Assembly: GCF_030700245.1 (NCBI RefSeq)
Contig: NZ_JAUYZI010000005.1
Location: forward strand, 62,001-126,000
Source: Methylobacterium amylolyticum
GTDB lineage: Bacteria > Pseudomonadota > Alphaproteobacteria > Rhizobiales > Beijerinckiaceae
Reading direction: 5' to 3'
DNA length: 64,000 nt
Shown here: positions 45,001-53,039 of the stretch, piece after piece
Position numbering within the stretch: the first letter of the stretch is position 1
Layout of the letters: each line of letters opens with the position of its first letter
Notes under the pieces: generated by a model
What the model saw: the letters and a program-made list of their open reading frames with translations, nothing else
What the model was told of the DNA's origin: nothing
Databases searched by the model: none
Program-made: the position numbers and the translations under genes

Positions 45001-46466
45001 TAGTTGATCAGCGTGCCGCCGGACGGCGCGGAGAAGCCGACCCCGCCGGTGCCGCCGAGGCCGCCGCCCGCGGCCGGGCCGCCGGCACCGCCCGCGACGC
45101 TGCCCCCGACGCCGTTGACGAAGGTGCCGGGCCCGGCGAGGACGACGCCGGTGCCGCCGGTCCCTCCGAAGCCCGGGGCCGCCGGGGCCGCTCCCGAGGC
45201 GCCGGCCGCACCGGCCGCGCCCGCGGCGCCGCCCTGGCCGCCGACGATGGCGCCGGAATTGGTGAAGCTGCCGGGGCCGGAGAATTGCAGGCCGACGCCG
45301 CCCACGCCGCCGTTACCGCCCGGACCGCCCGGACCGTTGCCCGTGCCGGCCGAGCCGCCAGTCGCGCCCGCCCCGCCGGCCCCGCCCGCGCCGCCGACGC
45401 CGCCCGCGATGGTCCCGGCATTGCTGGAGGCGCCGGAGCCCGCGACGAGCGCGCCGATGCCGCCCGTTCCGCCCTGGCCGCCGACGCCGCCGGACGTGGT
45501 GCCGACACCGGCGATGCCCGTCGCGCCGGTCCCGCCCGCGCCGCCGGTGATGGTCCCGAGGTTGATCAGCGTGCCGCCGGCCAGCGCGGCGAAGCCGATC
45601 CCGCCCGCGCCGCCGCCCGTGCCGCCGGTCCCGCCCGCCACGCGGCCCGTGCCGGTGTTGGTGAAGGTGCCCGGTCCGGCGAGGAAGACGCCGGTCCCGC
45701 CGGTGCCGCCGATACCGAGCGTCACGCCATCCGTGCCGGGGTCGCCGGCAGGTCCCGAGCCCGAACTGCCTGAGCCACCTAGGCCACCTAGGCCGCCTGA
45801 TCCCCCTGAACCGGCGGCACCGAAGGTACCGCCCTGGCCGCCTGTGATGGAACCGGCGTTGGTGAAGGTGCCTGCGCCGAAGACCTGCAACCCGGTTCCA
45901 CCCGCACCTCCGTTGCCACCCGCACCACCGGAGCCGCCAGCGCCTCCGGTGCCTCCGGGGCTAAAGCCGAAGATCGGGGTCGTATAGCCCTCGCCGCCCT
46001 GACCGCCCTGACCACCCTGGCCGCCCTGGCCGCCAGCCCCACCGATGATCGCTCCGGTGTTGGAGGCATTGCCGCCGCCAATCACCAAGCCTGTGCCGCC
46101 GGTACCCCCGGTGCCGCCGGTGCCACCTGTTCCGCCGGTGCCGCCCGCCGTCGAAAGGCCGCTGTCGCCACCATCCGATCCGGTGCCTCCCGTTCCTCCG
46201 GTGCCACCGACTCCACCGGTTCCGGCCAAGCCGCCAACGATGCTCCCGGAGTTGACGAAGCCCGCACCGGCAATCGTGCCTGTAGAGCCAGTCTCACCAA
46301 ACCCGCCCGAACCGCCTTCACCGCCTTGCCCGCCAGGTGCACCAGCGCTACCCGGCGTGCCGGGCGCGCCCGCAGACCACGCGGTCTGGTTGCAGAGCAG
46401 AGCGGCGAAGACCGTCCCGCCGACGAAGACGGTCGCGAGCAGGGCGTGACGCTTGGCGTGAGACAT
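42060..46466 (-). CDS. Glycine-rich autotransporter
   Basis: A 1,468-residue type V secreted surface protein. A signal peptide (1-31, ending TAWSA) precedes about 470 residues of GGxGGxGG sequence containing repeated FTNSGSI/GGQGG units. Next are autotransporter-associated beta-strand repeats (about 550-1100, for example TLTGTQTYSGGTLIKGGTV and NTYTGNTLVSAGILQVEG). The last 300 residues form an autotransporter beta-barrel ending ASVRYAF. The passenger probably forms a beta-helix with a glycine-rich head. The gene lies upstream of the CHASE2 cyclase on the same strand, six bases apart. Codon use in the first third differs from the rest. Confidence 0.9.
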   Translation of the reverse strand: MSHAKRHALLATVFVGGTVFAALLCNQTAWSAGAPGTPGSAGAPGGQGGEGGSGGFGETGSTGTIAGAGFVNSGSIVGGLAGTGGVGGTGGTGGTGSDGGDSGLSTAGGTGGTGGTGGTGGTGGTGLVIGGGNASNTGAIIGGAGGQGGQGGQGGQGGEGYTTPIFGFSPGGTGGAGGSGGAGGNGGAGGTGLQVFGAGTFTNAGSITGGQGGTFGAAGSGGSGGLGGLGGSGSSGSGPAGDPGTDGVTLGIGGTGGTGVFLAGPGTFTNTGTGRVAGGTGGTGGGAGGIGFAALAGGTLINLGTITGGAGGTGATGIAGVGTTSGGVGGQGGTGGIGALVAGSGASSNAGTIAGGVGGAGGAGGAGATGGSAGTGNGPGGPGGNGGVGGVGLQFSGPGSFTNSGAIVGGQGGAAGAAGAAGASGAAPAAPGFGGTGGTGVVLAGPGTFVNGVGGSVAGGAGGPAAGGGLGGTGGVGFSAPSGGTLINYGTITGGAGTAGGSGGTAVTGANLAVINAGTIAGGTSAGGGTANAITFTGGVNSLTLYSTSQINGTVVAFSPADQLILGGPTNGTFAVSAIGTQYLNFGVFQKVDASTWTLTGTTTALTPWQVLGGTLAISSDGNLGAPAGGLLLNGGTLQATASLATARTITLGSSGGTILTDPGVTLTANGPVVGPGGLTKTGLGTLTLAGANTYAGPTLVQAGTLSVTASGTLASSVTTALGATFLNAGTATGNLTNLGTARNSGTLGGTVTNSGGFTNTGTVGGLLTNLAGTSTSSGTLNGGAVVSGGSLALTGGSVVNGPVTNSAVVTAQGQINGPVTNNAGASFTLTGGLTGITQLTNDGTLTLAGNSLGVGGLAGGGLIQNAAAAPATFTVGTGGASGSFGGLIQDGAGGGALSLTKVGGGTLTLTGTQTYSGGTLIKGGTVAIDNPNAVGPGTVSMDEGTRLAFLGSGYTFRNAIRFTGATDPTLDTGPGTIAVAGTISGPGTLEKAGSGTLVVLSDNTYTGNTLVSAGILQVEGSIAPSPLTAVAAGAGLTGTGRIGGLAVQAGGFVAPGNAANPYGTLSAEGPVALGAGSAFLTNVSPTAASRLTTTASATIAGGTLLVTPGATAFTTPVRLPVLVANGGLTGQFAAVAYTAPVRGLQPSVVYDANNAYVQFGDTILNPNAPSPDFQSVINSARALAGDRFGAFVTQRVLGSVLTGFNQQISCGDCVSGFGLAGSYSVGAQGRRAITEELIAIGGFAYSGYDSGRIRVAGAPIFAGLLRYDPAGFGGARPFIDVGGLVAPWQTMTYGRTYAAGTMTGFGAGRMSSTSTSIFGRVGYVARLSPQDEVAAAVEIARGWQTLAGYGESQLVPNPYPLASRGGTDVINIAKLGAQYTRLFGTSVEAQVNLGVAHGFGLKSGLNPTVLGVPFETPVGDTTWAEYGARLSYRVRQDLALDAFILGTLGPRPVGDTIHGGASVRYAF
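45770..46330 (-). repeat. Glycine-repeat segment with atypical codon use
   Basis: This part of the autotransporter gene (residues about 45-232) encodes GGTGGTGG-type repeats using many GGT, GGA and CCT/CCA-complement codons. The adjoining downstream repeat segment (about 45000-45770) uses almost only GGC, GCG and CCG-complement codons. The shift occurs within one reading frame and suggests a separately acquired or recently expanded block. Confidence 0.65.
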
Positions 46467-46929
46467 GCGCGATCAGGCCGGCAATGGGCGGCGGTCCCGG
46501 GCGGCCGGTCGCGCCCGAACCGCGTCGCGACCCAGGGCCACGCGGGCAGCCGCCGGGTGGATCCGGCCGGAGAGCACCTGAGATCTGTCCGCCGAGGATT
46601 GCATCGACCGCCGCTCGCTGGGCCCGACAAGGCTCGGCTGATAAAAGCAGAGTTGGTTAAGCCTGTCCGAAACCTGCCCCGCCTTCGGCTTCGAAAGCGG
46701 TGCGGGTGTGGGAACACCGCCACATCCAGGACGCGTCCCCGCGGCGGACCTGGCCGTGGCGCGGGCAGCGCCGCCCCGGCCTCGCCACCCGGGCGCCGAC
46801 GGCGCGCACGGCGCGGTGCGGCGACCTGGGCCACGGTTCCGCGCGATCCGGGAATGGCGCAGAACGCCCGTCCGGTCCGCAATCCGCGGTTGTTGGGGTT
46901 CGGCCGGTGCGGGGCGAGGAAGCGAGCGG
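46467..46929. other. Divergent intergenic region, 463 bp
   Basis: Separates the autotransporter and the glycosyltransferase start codons. No frame has a family match or a convincing start. The portion 46620-46680, with GCTGATAAAAGCAGAG and TTGGTTAAGC, is the least GC-rich and is the best place for the promoters. I could not identify an operator. Confidence 0.45.
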
Positions 46930-48861
46930 ATGCCGACCATCGGCCTGAGCATGATCGTCAAGGACGAGGCCCACGTCGTCGAGCGCTGCCTGGAGAGCGT
47001 TCGCCCCCTCATCGACGCGGTGGTGATCGTCGACACCGGGTCGAGCGACGGCACGCCGGAGGTCGTGCGCGCCTACCTCGCCCGCCGCGGCATCCCCGGC
47101 TCGGTCGTCGCGGAGCTCTGGCGCGACTTCGCGCACAACCGCACCTCCGCCCTCGCGGCGCTGCGCGCGCGGCCGGAGATCGACTACGCGCTGGTGATGG
47201 ACGCCGACGACAGCCTCGCCTTCGACCCCGGCTTCAACGCGGCGGCCTTCAAGGCCGGGCTGAAGGCGGATGTCTACGACCTGGAGATCCGGCACGGCGA
47301 GACCGTCTACCGGCGGTCGCAGCTCTTCTCCAACCGGCTGGATTTCGCCTACCGGTCGGTGCTACACGAGTACCTCGTCGTGCCGCCCGCGGCGGGCGCG
47401 CGCGCCGCGGCTTCGGGTCTCGCCATCGTCTACGGTGGCGACGGGGCGCGCTCGCGCGATCCAGAGAAATACGCCCGGGACGCCGCCCTGCTCGAGGCGG
47501 CGCTGGAGACCGAGAGCGACCCGTTCCTGCGCGCGCGCTACACCTTCTATCTCGGGCAGAGCTACCGGGATGCCGGGCAGGCCGAGCCGGCGCGCGCCGC
47601 CTATCTTCGCCGGGCCGAGCTCGGCCACTGGGACCAGGAGGTGTTCGAGAGCCTGCGCAACGCCGGCTACCTGATGGCGCGGCAGGGGGCGCCGACGGAG
47701 GCCGTCCTCGCCGTGCTGGACCGTGCCGCCGCCGCGGTGCCGGAGCGCGCCGAGGCCCACCACGCCGCCGCCCGCATCTGCCGCGAGCGCGGCGAGAGCG
47801 CCCGCGGGCTCGCCGCGGCCGAGCGGGGTCTCGGCCTGCCGCGACCGGAATCCGGCCTGTTCCTCCAGCCCTGGATCTACGAGTCCGGGCTGCTCGACGA
47901 GTACGCGGTGAACGCCTACTGGGCCGGGCGCGACATGGACTGCCTCGTGGCGTGCGCGATCCTCCTGTCGCGGGCGGGTCTCGATCCCGACACGCGCGCG
48001 CGGGTGCGGGCCAACCGCGACTACGCCCACGACCGCCTGCGGGCGCGCGGCTCGCCGTGGGTCGGCACCCTGGAGGACCGCGCCCCGCGGATCGCCGTGG
48101 TGACCCCCTACGGCGCGGAGCCCCCCGACATCCTCCGGCGCTGCGTCGCGTCGGTGCAGCGCCAGACCGTGCGGGCGGACCACATCCTGGTGGCCGACGG
48201 CCACCCGCAGGCGTGGCTCGACGGTGCTGTGACCCGGCACGTCGGGCTCGGCCGCGCGGGCACGGACCCCGGCGGCGCGGTTCAAAGCGGTGCGGCCTGG
48301 GCGGTCGGCGGCCTGCTGGCGGCCTCGGCGGGCTACACGGCGATCTGCTTCCTCGACGCGGCCTGCTGGTACGACGACGACCACGTGGAGCGCTGCCTCG
48401 TGGCGGCGCTGGCGGTCGGGTTCGACCGGTGCGGCTTCGCCGCCGCCTCCCGCCGGTTCCGGCGTCCGGATCTGAGCGAGATGCCGATCCGCGACGAGGA
48501 TCCGGACGCGTTCGTCGACGTGAGTTGCTACCTCTTCCTGCCGGCGGCCTACGGCCTGCTCGGGACCTGGGCGCTGATGCCCCCGGCGATCGCTCCGGTG
48601 GGCGACCGCCTGTTCTTCCTGCGCGCGCGGGCGAGCGGTCTCGCGGCGGGCCGGACGCGGCGCCCGAGCGTGAACTGCGTCGCCGCCTTCGCGGCCGTCT
48701 ACGAGGCGCTCGGCGAGGCGGCGCCTCCGGAGGCGCGGGCGCTGCCCGACCATGCCGCCTACCGGGCCTGGATCGACGCCCTCTCGCCGGACGCCCTCGC
48801 GACGCTGCGCGCGCAGATCGGGGTCGACGTGCGGGATCTTTATCCGTCCGCGACTGGCTGA
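46930..48861 (+). CDS. Family 2 glycosyltransferase with TPR and second GT2-like domain
   Basis: A 643-residue cytoplasmic protein. The N-terminal GT-A domain (about 1-230) starts IGLSMIVKDEAHVVERCLES and has VDTGSSDGTPEVV and the metal-binding VMDADDSL. A helical TPR-like section (about 195-330, with YTFYLGQSYRDAGQAEPAR) follows. A second GT2-like module (about 395-600) starts IAVVTPYGAEPPDILRRCV and has DHILVADGHP, but lacks an obvious DxD. The ATG at 46930 has GAGGAAG in front. Similar two-domain proteins act in surface glycan or protein glycosylation; modification of the adjacent autotransporter is possible but unproven. Confidence 0.8.
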   Translation: MPTIGLSMIVKDEAHVVERCLESVRPLIDAVVIVDTGSSDGTPEVVRAYLARRGIPGSVVAELWRDFAHNRTSALAALRARPEIDYALVMDADDSLAFDPGFNAAAFKAGLKADVYDLEIRHGETVYRRSQLFSNRLDFAYRSVLHEYLVVPPAAGARAAASGLAIVYGGDGARSRDPEKYARDAALLEAALETESDPFLRARYTFYLGQSYRDAGQAEPARAAYLRRAELGHWDQEVFESLRNAGYLMARQGAPTEAVLAVLDRAAAAVPERAEAHHAAARICRERGESARGLAAAERGLGLPRPESGLFLQPWIYESGLLDEYAVNAYWAGRDMDCLVACAILLSRAGLDPDTRARVRANRDYAHDRLRARGSPWVGTLEDRAPRIAVVTPYGAEPPDILRRCVASVQRQTVRADHILVADGHPQAWLDGAVTRHVGLGRAGTDPGGAVQSGAAWAVGGLLAASAGYTAICFLDAACWYDDDHVERCLVAALAVGFDRCGFAAASRRFRRPDLSEMPIRDEDPDAFVDVSCYLFLPAAYGLLGTWALMPPAIAPVGDRLFFLRARASGLAAGRTRRPSVNCVAAFAAVYEALGEAAPPEARALPDHAAYRAWIDALSPDALATLRAQIGVDVRDLYPSATG

Positions 48862-49000
48862 GGCGGATACTGACGGGCGCGGCCCGCGCCCGGCCGGTTG
48901 CCGTCCATTTACAACAGTGCGGCCAGAAAGTGCGCGGCGCGGTTGCCGGCGCGGCCATCTGGTCCCACCATGGCGCGCCCGCCCGTTGGATCTTCCCGCG

Positions 49001-49711
49001 ATGACGCCCCTGAGACACGCCTGCGCGATCGTCGCGGCCTGCGCCGCACTGGCGACTCCCGGCGCGGTCCAGGCCCAGCAGCGGATCGGCGCGACCACCG
49101 TGGTCCAGAACGACGTCTCGCGCGTGAGCGGCGCCCAGCGGGACAGGCTCGCCACCGGCGAGGCGGTGTTCCGGAACGAGGCGGTCCAGACCGGCGCCGA
49201 CAGCTTGGCGAAGATCGTGTTCGTCGACCAGACCAACCTCTCGATCGGCCCGAATGCCCGGGTGTCGCTGAACCAGTACGTGTATTCGGAGGATCGGCCC
49301 GCCGGGAAGGTGGCGCTCAACCTGCTGAAGGGCACCTACCGTTTCGTCACGGGAGACCTTGAGAAGAAGGCCTACCAGATCAACACCCCGGTCGCGACGA
49401 TCGGCGTGCGCGGGACGACCTTCGACGTGTCGACCACGGGGAGCCGGAGCGTCATCACCCTGCTGAGCGGCGCGGTGCAGGTCTGCACCCGGTCCGCCAC
49501 GCCCCAGGTCTGCCTCACCCTGGACCAGTCGGGCCAGGTGGCGATCGTGACCGCCACCGGCGCGACCATCGCGCCGAACAACGGCTCCGAGACGCGCTTC
49601 GCCTTCTCCGGCTATTGCGGGGCGAACCCGGGGCTGTGCACGCCGACGCGGCTCGCCGAGAACGGGACCGTGCCGCAACCGACCGCCTTCGCCGCGCTCT
49701 GCGGCCGGTGA
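49001..49711 (+). CDS. FecR-domain periplasmic protein
   Basis: A 236-residue exported protein: signal peptide (1-25, ending AVQAQ), then a FecR domain (about 45-160) with AVQTGADSLAKIVFVDQTNL, VALNLLKGTYRFVTGDLEKK and the hallmark NTPVATIGVRGTTFDV. The C-terminal part contains four cysteines, possibly paired. FecR proteins of this type, not associated with a FecI sigma factor, commonly occur near CHASE2 cyclases and autotransporters, as seen here, and may sense the cell surface. It is 139 bp downstream of the glycosyltransferase. Confidence 0.88.
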   Translation: MTPLRHACAIVAACAALATPGAVQAQQRIGATTVVQNDVSRVSGAQRDRLATGEAVFRNEAVQTGADSLAKIVFVDQTNLSIGPNARVSLNQYVYSEDRPAGKVALNLLKGTYRFVTGDLEKKAYQINTPVATIGVRGTTFDVSTTGSRSVITLLSGAVQVCTRSATPQVCLTLDQSGQVAIVTATGATIAPNNGSETRFAFSGYCGANPGLCTPTRLAENGTVPQPTAFAALCGR

Positions 49712-49757
49712 GGCGCGAGGAATCGACCCCGCCGCGACAGACCGCCCCCCGGCGCCG

Positions 49758-50612
49758 CTACAGGCCCGGCCCCTTGGCCGCACCGAGGATCCGGCCCGGC
49801 CGCCCCTCGGCAGCCCCCTGCACCAGCACCACCCAGGAATCGGCGTCGGCGACCGCGGCGGCGGAGCGGGGCACCTCGAACCGGGCGGGTTCCCCGGTCC
49901 AGGGTCCGAGCCGCAGCAGGCCGCGCACCACGTTGAGATAGGTGGCGGTCCGCCCGCCGTTCTCGCCGCCGCCGATCGCCACCGTCCGGCTGGTGAGCAC
50001 CGGCACGAGCCAGACATCGCCCCGCGCGTCCCGGCCGTCGGCGGGGGCCGCGCCGACCTCGACCGCGATGCGGCCGTTGCGGACCTCGTCCCGGACCGCC
50101 ACCGGCAGGCCGCCCCGGTGGTCGGCCTCGCGGATCAGCCGCTCCAGCGCCGCCCGGTCCGAACCGACCGCGAAGGCGCTCCCGTCCACCACCGCCTGCG
50201 GGGTGAACACCTGACGACCGCCGCGGCCCCGCGCATAGGCCCGCTGCCGCTCGCTGAGCGGCTTCAGGCCCAGCGTGTCCTTCCAGCCGAGATAGTCCCA
50301 GTAGGTCACCGGCAGGGTCAGGACGACCACGCCGGGCTTGCGGGCGAGGTCGCGGATCACCGGATCGGCGGCACGGCAGGCGCCGCAGCCCTGGCTCGTG
50401 AACATCTCCACCACGGTGCCGACCGGCTCCGCCGGGGCGGCGACGGCGGCGAGGCCGGCGAACACGCCCGCGGCGAGCGACCCGGCACGCAGGGCCGTCA
50501 CGACCCGGACGCGGCCCGAACCGGGGCGGCGCGGACGATGGAACGGGACGGCGCCTGCCGGCTCGCCTCCCGAACGATCAGGCACGCTTCGGGCGCGGGA
50601 CCGCTGCGTCAT
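49758..50612 (-). CDS. DUF1223 thioredoxin-like periplasmic protein
   Basis: A 284-residue protein of the DUF1223 family with a thioredoxin-like fold. The active-site-like motif is VEMFTSQGCGACRAADP, a CxxC pair, followed by VVVLTLPVTYWDYLGWKDTL and QVFTPQAVVDG. The first 37 residues are arginine-rich; a GTG at 50501 would start directly with a clean signal peptide (ALRAGSLAAGVFAGLAAVAA) and may be the real start. It is the last gene of the leftward lipid cluster, 22 bp after the acyltransferase. Function is unknown. Confidence 0.8.
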   Translation of the reverse strand: MTQRSRARSVPDRSGGEPAGAVPFHRPRRPGSGRVRVVTALRAGSLAAGVFAGLAAVAAPAEPVGTVVEMFTSQGCGACRAADPVIRDLARKPGVVVLTLPVTYWDYLGWKDTLGLKPLSERQRAYARGRGGRQVFTPQAVVDGSAFAVGSDRAALERLIREADHRGGLPVAVRDEVRNGRIAVEVGAAPADGRDARGDVWLVPVLTSRTVAIGGGENGGRTATYLNVVRGLLRLGPWTGEPARFEVPRSAAAVADADSWVVLVQGAAEGRPGRILGAAKGPGL

Positions 50613-50634
50613 GCTTCCATCTGAGCGCGCCGGG

Positions 50635-51630
50635 TCAGGCGTGGGAAATCACGTTGGCTTGAAGGCCCTCGACCTCCGGTTGCATAGCGGGTTTTCCCGG
50701 CTTCGGCAGCATGTCCGGGCGCCAGCGGCGGTGCATCCACAGCCACTGGCCCGGATGCTCGCGCACCCAGGCCTCGACGGTCGCGGTCATCGCCTGCATG
50801 GCGCCCGCGACGTCGATCAGCCCGTCCGGCCCGCGGGGCAGGTCGAGGGCCGGCGTCAGCTCCAGGCGGAAGCGCTCCCCCGGCAGCCGGACGACGCGGA
50901 CCCCGTGCACCGGGCAGTCGTGGTGCCGGGCGAGCTTGGCGAGCAGCGGGTTGGCGAGGCAGGGCTGCCCGAAGAAGACCACGGGCACGCCGCGGGTGAA
51001 GTGCTGGTCGATCAACTGCCCGAGATGGCCGCCGCGCTCGACCACGCCCTGCATCGCGAAGGCGGCACCGGGGCGCGAGGCGGCCAGCCCACCCATGGTC
51101 GCGCGGCGGACCTCCTGCACGAGCCGGGCGGCGGCCGGGTTGTTGGGTGGCCGGAACACGGCGGTCGCCTCCAGCCCGAACCGCGCCGCGCAGATCGCCG
51201 GCAGCTCCCAGTTGGCGAGATGGGCGGAGAAGATCAGCCCCGGCCGGCCGTCGTCGCGCAGGGCGAAGAAGTGCTCGATCCCCGCGACCTCGGTGCGCCC
51301 GGGCGCGGCCGCAGCGGGGTCGTAGTCGAACAGGGTGTCGAGATGGGCGTATTCCGCGCCGGTGCGGCCGAGATTGTCCCAGGCCGCGCGGGCGATGCCC
51401 CGCACCTCCGCCCCCGGCATCCCGGGGAAAGCGGCGCGGATGTTGGCCAGCGCTGTGCGGTGGGCAGGCAGCAGCGGGCCGATCCCGCGCAGCAGGGCGC
51501 CCCCGAGCACGGCGGCGCGCTCCGGCCCGAGCAGGCGGGCCAGCGCGAACACCGCGCGGATCACCGGGATCATCGCGTAGCCGGCGAGCCGCGGGAAGGA
51601 GCGCTTCAGGAGCAGGGCGAGACGCAGCAC
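50635..51630 (-). CDS. Lauroyl/acyl-ACP lipid A acyltransferase (LpxL/HtrB family)
   Basis: A 331-residue inner-membrane acyltransferase with an N-terminal hydrophobic segment and the catalytic HxxxxE motif in SAHLANWELP (about residues 135-143), followed by ATAVFRPPNNPAAARLVQEV and FFGQP, the family substrate pocket. It adds a secondary acyl chain to lipid A. Downstream of a KAS, ketoreductase and MDR reductase gene, it resembles the very-long-chain acyl transferase LpxXL of Rhizobiales, though the chain length cannot be read from sequence. The upstream 77 bp contain AGAGCATCATTTCCGG, part of another frequent intergenic sequence. Confidence 0.87.
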   Translation of the reverse strand: MLRLALLLKRSFPRLAGYAMIPVIRAVFALARLLGPERAAVLGGALLRGIGPLLPAHRTALANIRAAFPGMPGAEVRGIARAAWDNLGRTGAEYAHLDTLFDYDPAAAAPGRTEVAGIEHFFALRDDGRPGLIFSAHLANWELPAICAARFGLEATAVFRPPNNPAAARLVQEVRRATMGGLAASRPGAAFAMQGVVERGGHLGQLIDQHFTRGVPVVFFGQPCLANPLLAKLARHHDCPVHGVRVVRLPGERFRLELTPALDLPRGPDGLIDVAGAMQAMTATVEAWVREHPGQWLWMHRRWRPDMLPKPGKPAMQPEVEGLQANVISHA

Positions 51631-51707
51631 AGGCGGGTTCCCGAGTGCGGACGCCGTGCCCGCAAGGCTGCGCTTAGAGCATCATTTCCGGATCGACGCG
51701 AACGAAC

Positions 51708-52730
51708 TCACAGGGAGACCAAGATCTTCCCGAACACCTTGCGCGATTCCAGTCGCTTCAGCCCGGCCGCGAACTCGGCGAGCGGGTAGACCGTGTCGAC
51801 GACCGGGCGGATGCCGGCGGCCATCTTGTCGAGCGCCTGACGGATGTTGCCGAGCGAGCAGCCGAACGAGCCGGTGATGCGGTACTGTTGCTGGAACAGT
51901 TGCATCAGGTTCATCGTCGCCGAGACGCCCGAGGTCGAGCCGCAGGTTACGAGCCGGCCGCCGCGCTTGAGGCAGAGCAGCGAGCCGTTCCACGTGTCGG
52001 CGCCGACATGCTCGAACACCACGTCGACGCCCCGGCGCTTCGTCAGGCGCCGCACCTCGCCCTCGAAGCGCTCGTCCCGGTAGTTGATCACGTGGTCGGC
52101 GCCGAGTTCGGCGGCCTTGGCGCCCTTCTCGTCGTCGCCCACCGTGGTGAAGACGGTGCAGCCGATCGCCTTGGCCATCCGGATCGCCGCCGTGCCGATG
52201 CCGGAGCCGCCCGCGTGGACGAGAACGCTCTCGCCGGGCTCCAGCCGGGCGTTGTCGAACAGCATGTGCTGCACCGTGCCGAAGGCGATGCCGGCGCACG
52301 CCGCGTCGGCGTCCGCTACACCCTCCGGCACCGGCACGGCGAGGCGGGCGGGCAGCGTCACCAGCTCGCGGGCGAAGCCGTCGAGGTGGAAGCCCATCAC
52401 CCCCGACACGTCCTCGCACAGGTTGTCGCGCCCGTCGCGGCAAGCGCGGCAATGCCCGCAGGTCATCGCGCCGTAGGGCACCACGCGCTGGCCGATCGCG
52501 AGCCCGGATACGCCCGCGCCGAGCGCGTCCACCTCGCCCACGGCCTCGGCCCCGACCACCAGCGGCAGGCGTCGCTTGGCGAAGGCCATGCCGCGGAAGC
52601 CCCAGACGTCGATGAAGTTGAGGCCGACCGCGCGGATCCGCAGCCGCACCTCGCCGGCCGCCGGCGGTGGGGCGGGCTCGATCTCGGTCAGGCGCAGATC
52701 GCGGTCGCCGAAGAGTTGCAGGGCTCGCAT
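51708..52730 (-). CDS. MDR-family NAD(P)H reductase of the lipid cluster
   Basis: A 340-residue medium-chain dehydrogenase/reductase. The structural zinc cysteines are present (Cys91, Cys94, Cys97, Cys105 in TCGHCRACRDGRDNLC) and the nucleotide-binding motif is HAGGSGIGTAAIRMAK. The catalytic-zinc cysteine is replaced by Asn38 in GLNFIDVW, as in quinone/enoyl reductases, so it is more likely an enoyl-thioester reductase than an alcohol dehydrogenase. An MDR gene sits at this place in the rhizobial acpXL-fabF-lpxXL cluster. The ATG at 52730 is 11 bp downstream of the SH3-like gene. Confidence 0.85.
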   Translation of the reverse strand: MRALQLFGDRDLRLTEIEPAPPPAAGEVRLRIRAVGLNFIDVWGFRGMAFAKRRLPLVVGAEAVGEVDALGAGVSGLAIGQRVVPYGAMTCGHCRACRDGRDNLCEDVSGVMGFHLDGFARELVTLPARLAVPVPEGVADADAACAGIAFGTVQHMLFDNARLEPGESVLVHAGGSGIGTAAIRMAKAIGCTVFTTVGDDEKGAKAAELGADHVINYRDERFEGEVRRLTKRRGVDVVFEHVGADTWNGSLLCLKRGGRLVTCGSTSGVSATMNLMQLFQQQYRITGSFGCSLGNIRQALDKMAAGIRPVVDTVYPLAEFAAGLKRLESRKVFGKILVSL

Positions 52731-52741
52731 CGCTTTTTTGC

Positions 52742-53020
52742 TCACTCCGGCGCGAGGTAGCGGCGCCGCGCCCAGCCCACAATCGGCCCGACCTTGACCC
52801 GGCACCACGTGGTGCGGCTCGGGGTATCGTTGGTGCAGCCGAAGACCAGGGCGCGACCGCGGATCTCGCCGACCACCTCGGCGCCCGCGTCCGGCTCGAC
52901 GCGGATGCTCAGCGTCTCGCCCGGCGGGAGGCCGGAGAGCCGGTAAGTCTCCGGCTCAGCACAAGCAGGCCCCACGCCGAAGCAGACGATCAGGAACGGG
53001 ATGGAGCGGGCGAGTCGCAT
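52742..53020 (-). CDS. Small exported SH3-like protein
   Basis: A 92-residue protein with a signal peptide (1-21, ending GPACA) and a single bacterial SH3-type domain (LSIRVEPDAGAEVVGEIRG, then TTWCRVKVGPIVGWARRRYL). Two cysteines could form a disulfide. It lies between the ketoreductase and MDR reductase genes with 11-19 bp gaps, so it is a member of the operon. SH3b domains often bind peptidoglycan or proteins; its role in lipid synthesis is unclear. Confidence 0.75.
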   Translation of the reverse strand: MRLARSIPFLIVCFGVGPACAEPETYRLSGLPPGETLSIRVEPDAGAEVVGEIRGRALVFGCTNDTPSRTTWCRVKVGPIVGWARRRYLAPE

Positions 53021-53039
53021 CGGCAGAGTCAGAAGAAAG

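Noticed and set aside
42090..45773. Very long open frame of about 1,227 codons opposite the autotransporter gene
   Set aside because: It is an antisense artefact of GC-rich glycine codons, with Arg/Gly/Ala-rich composition and no family match.
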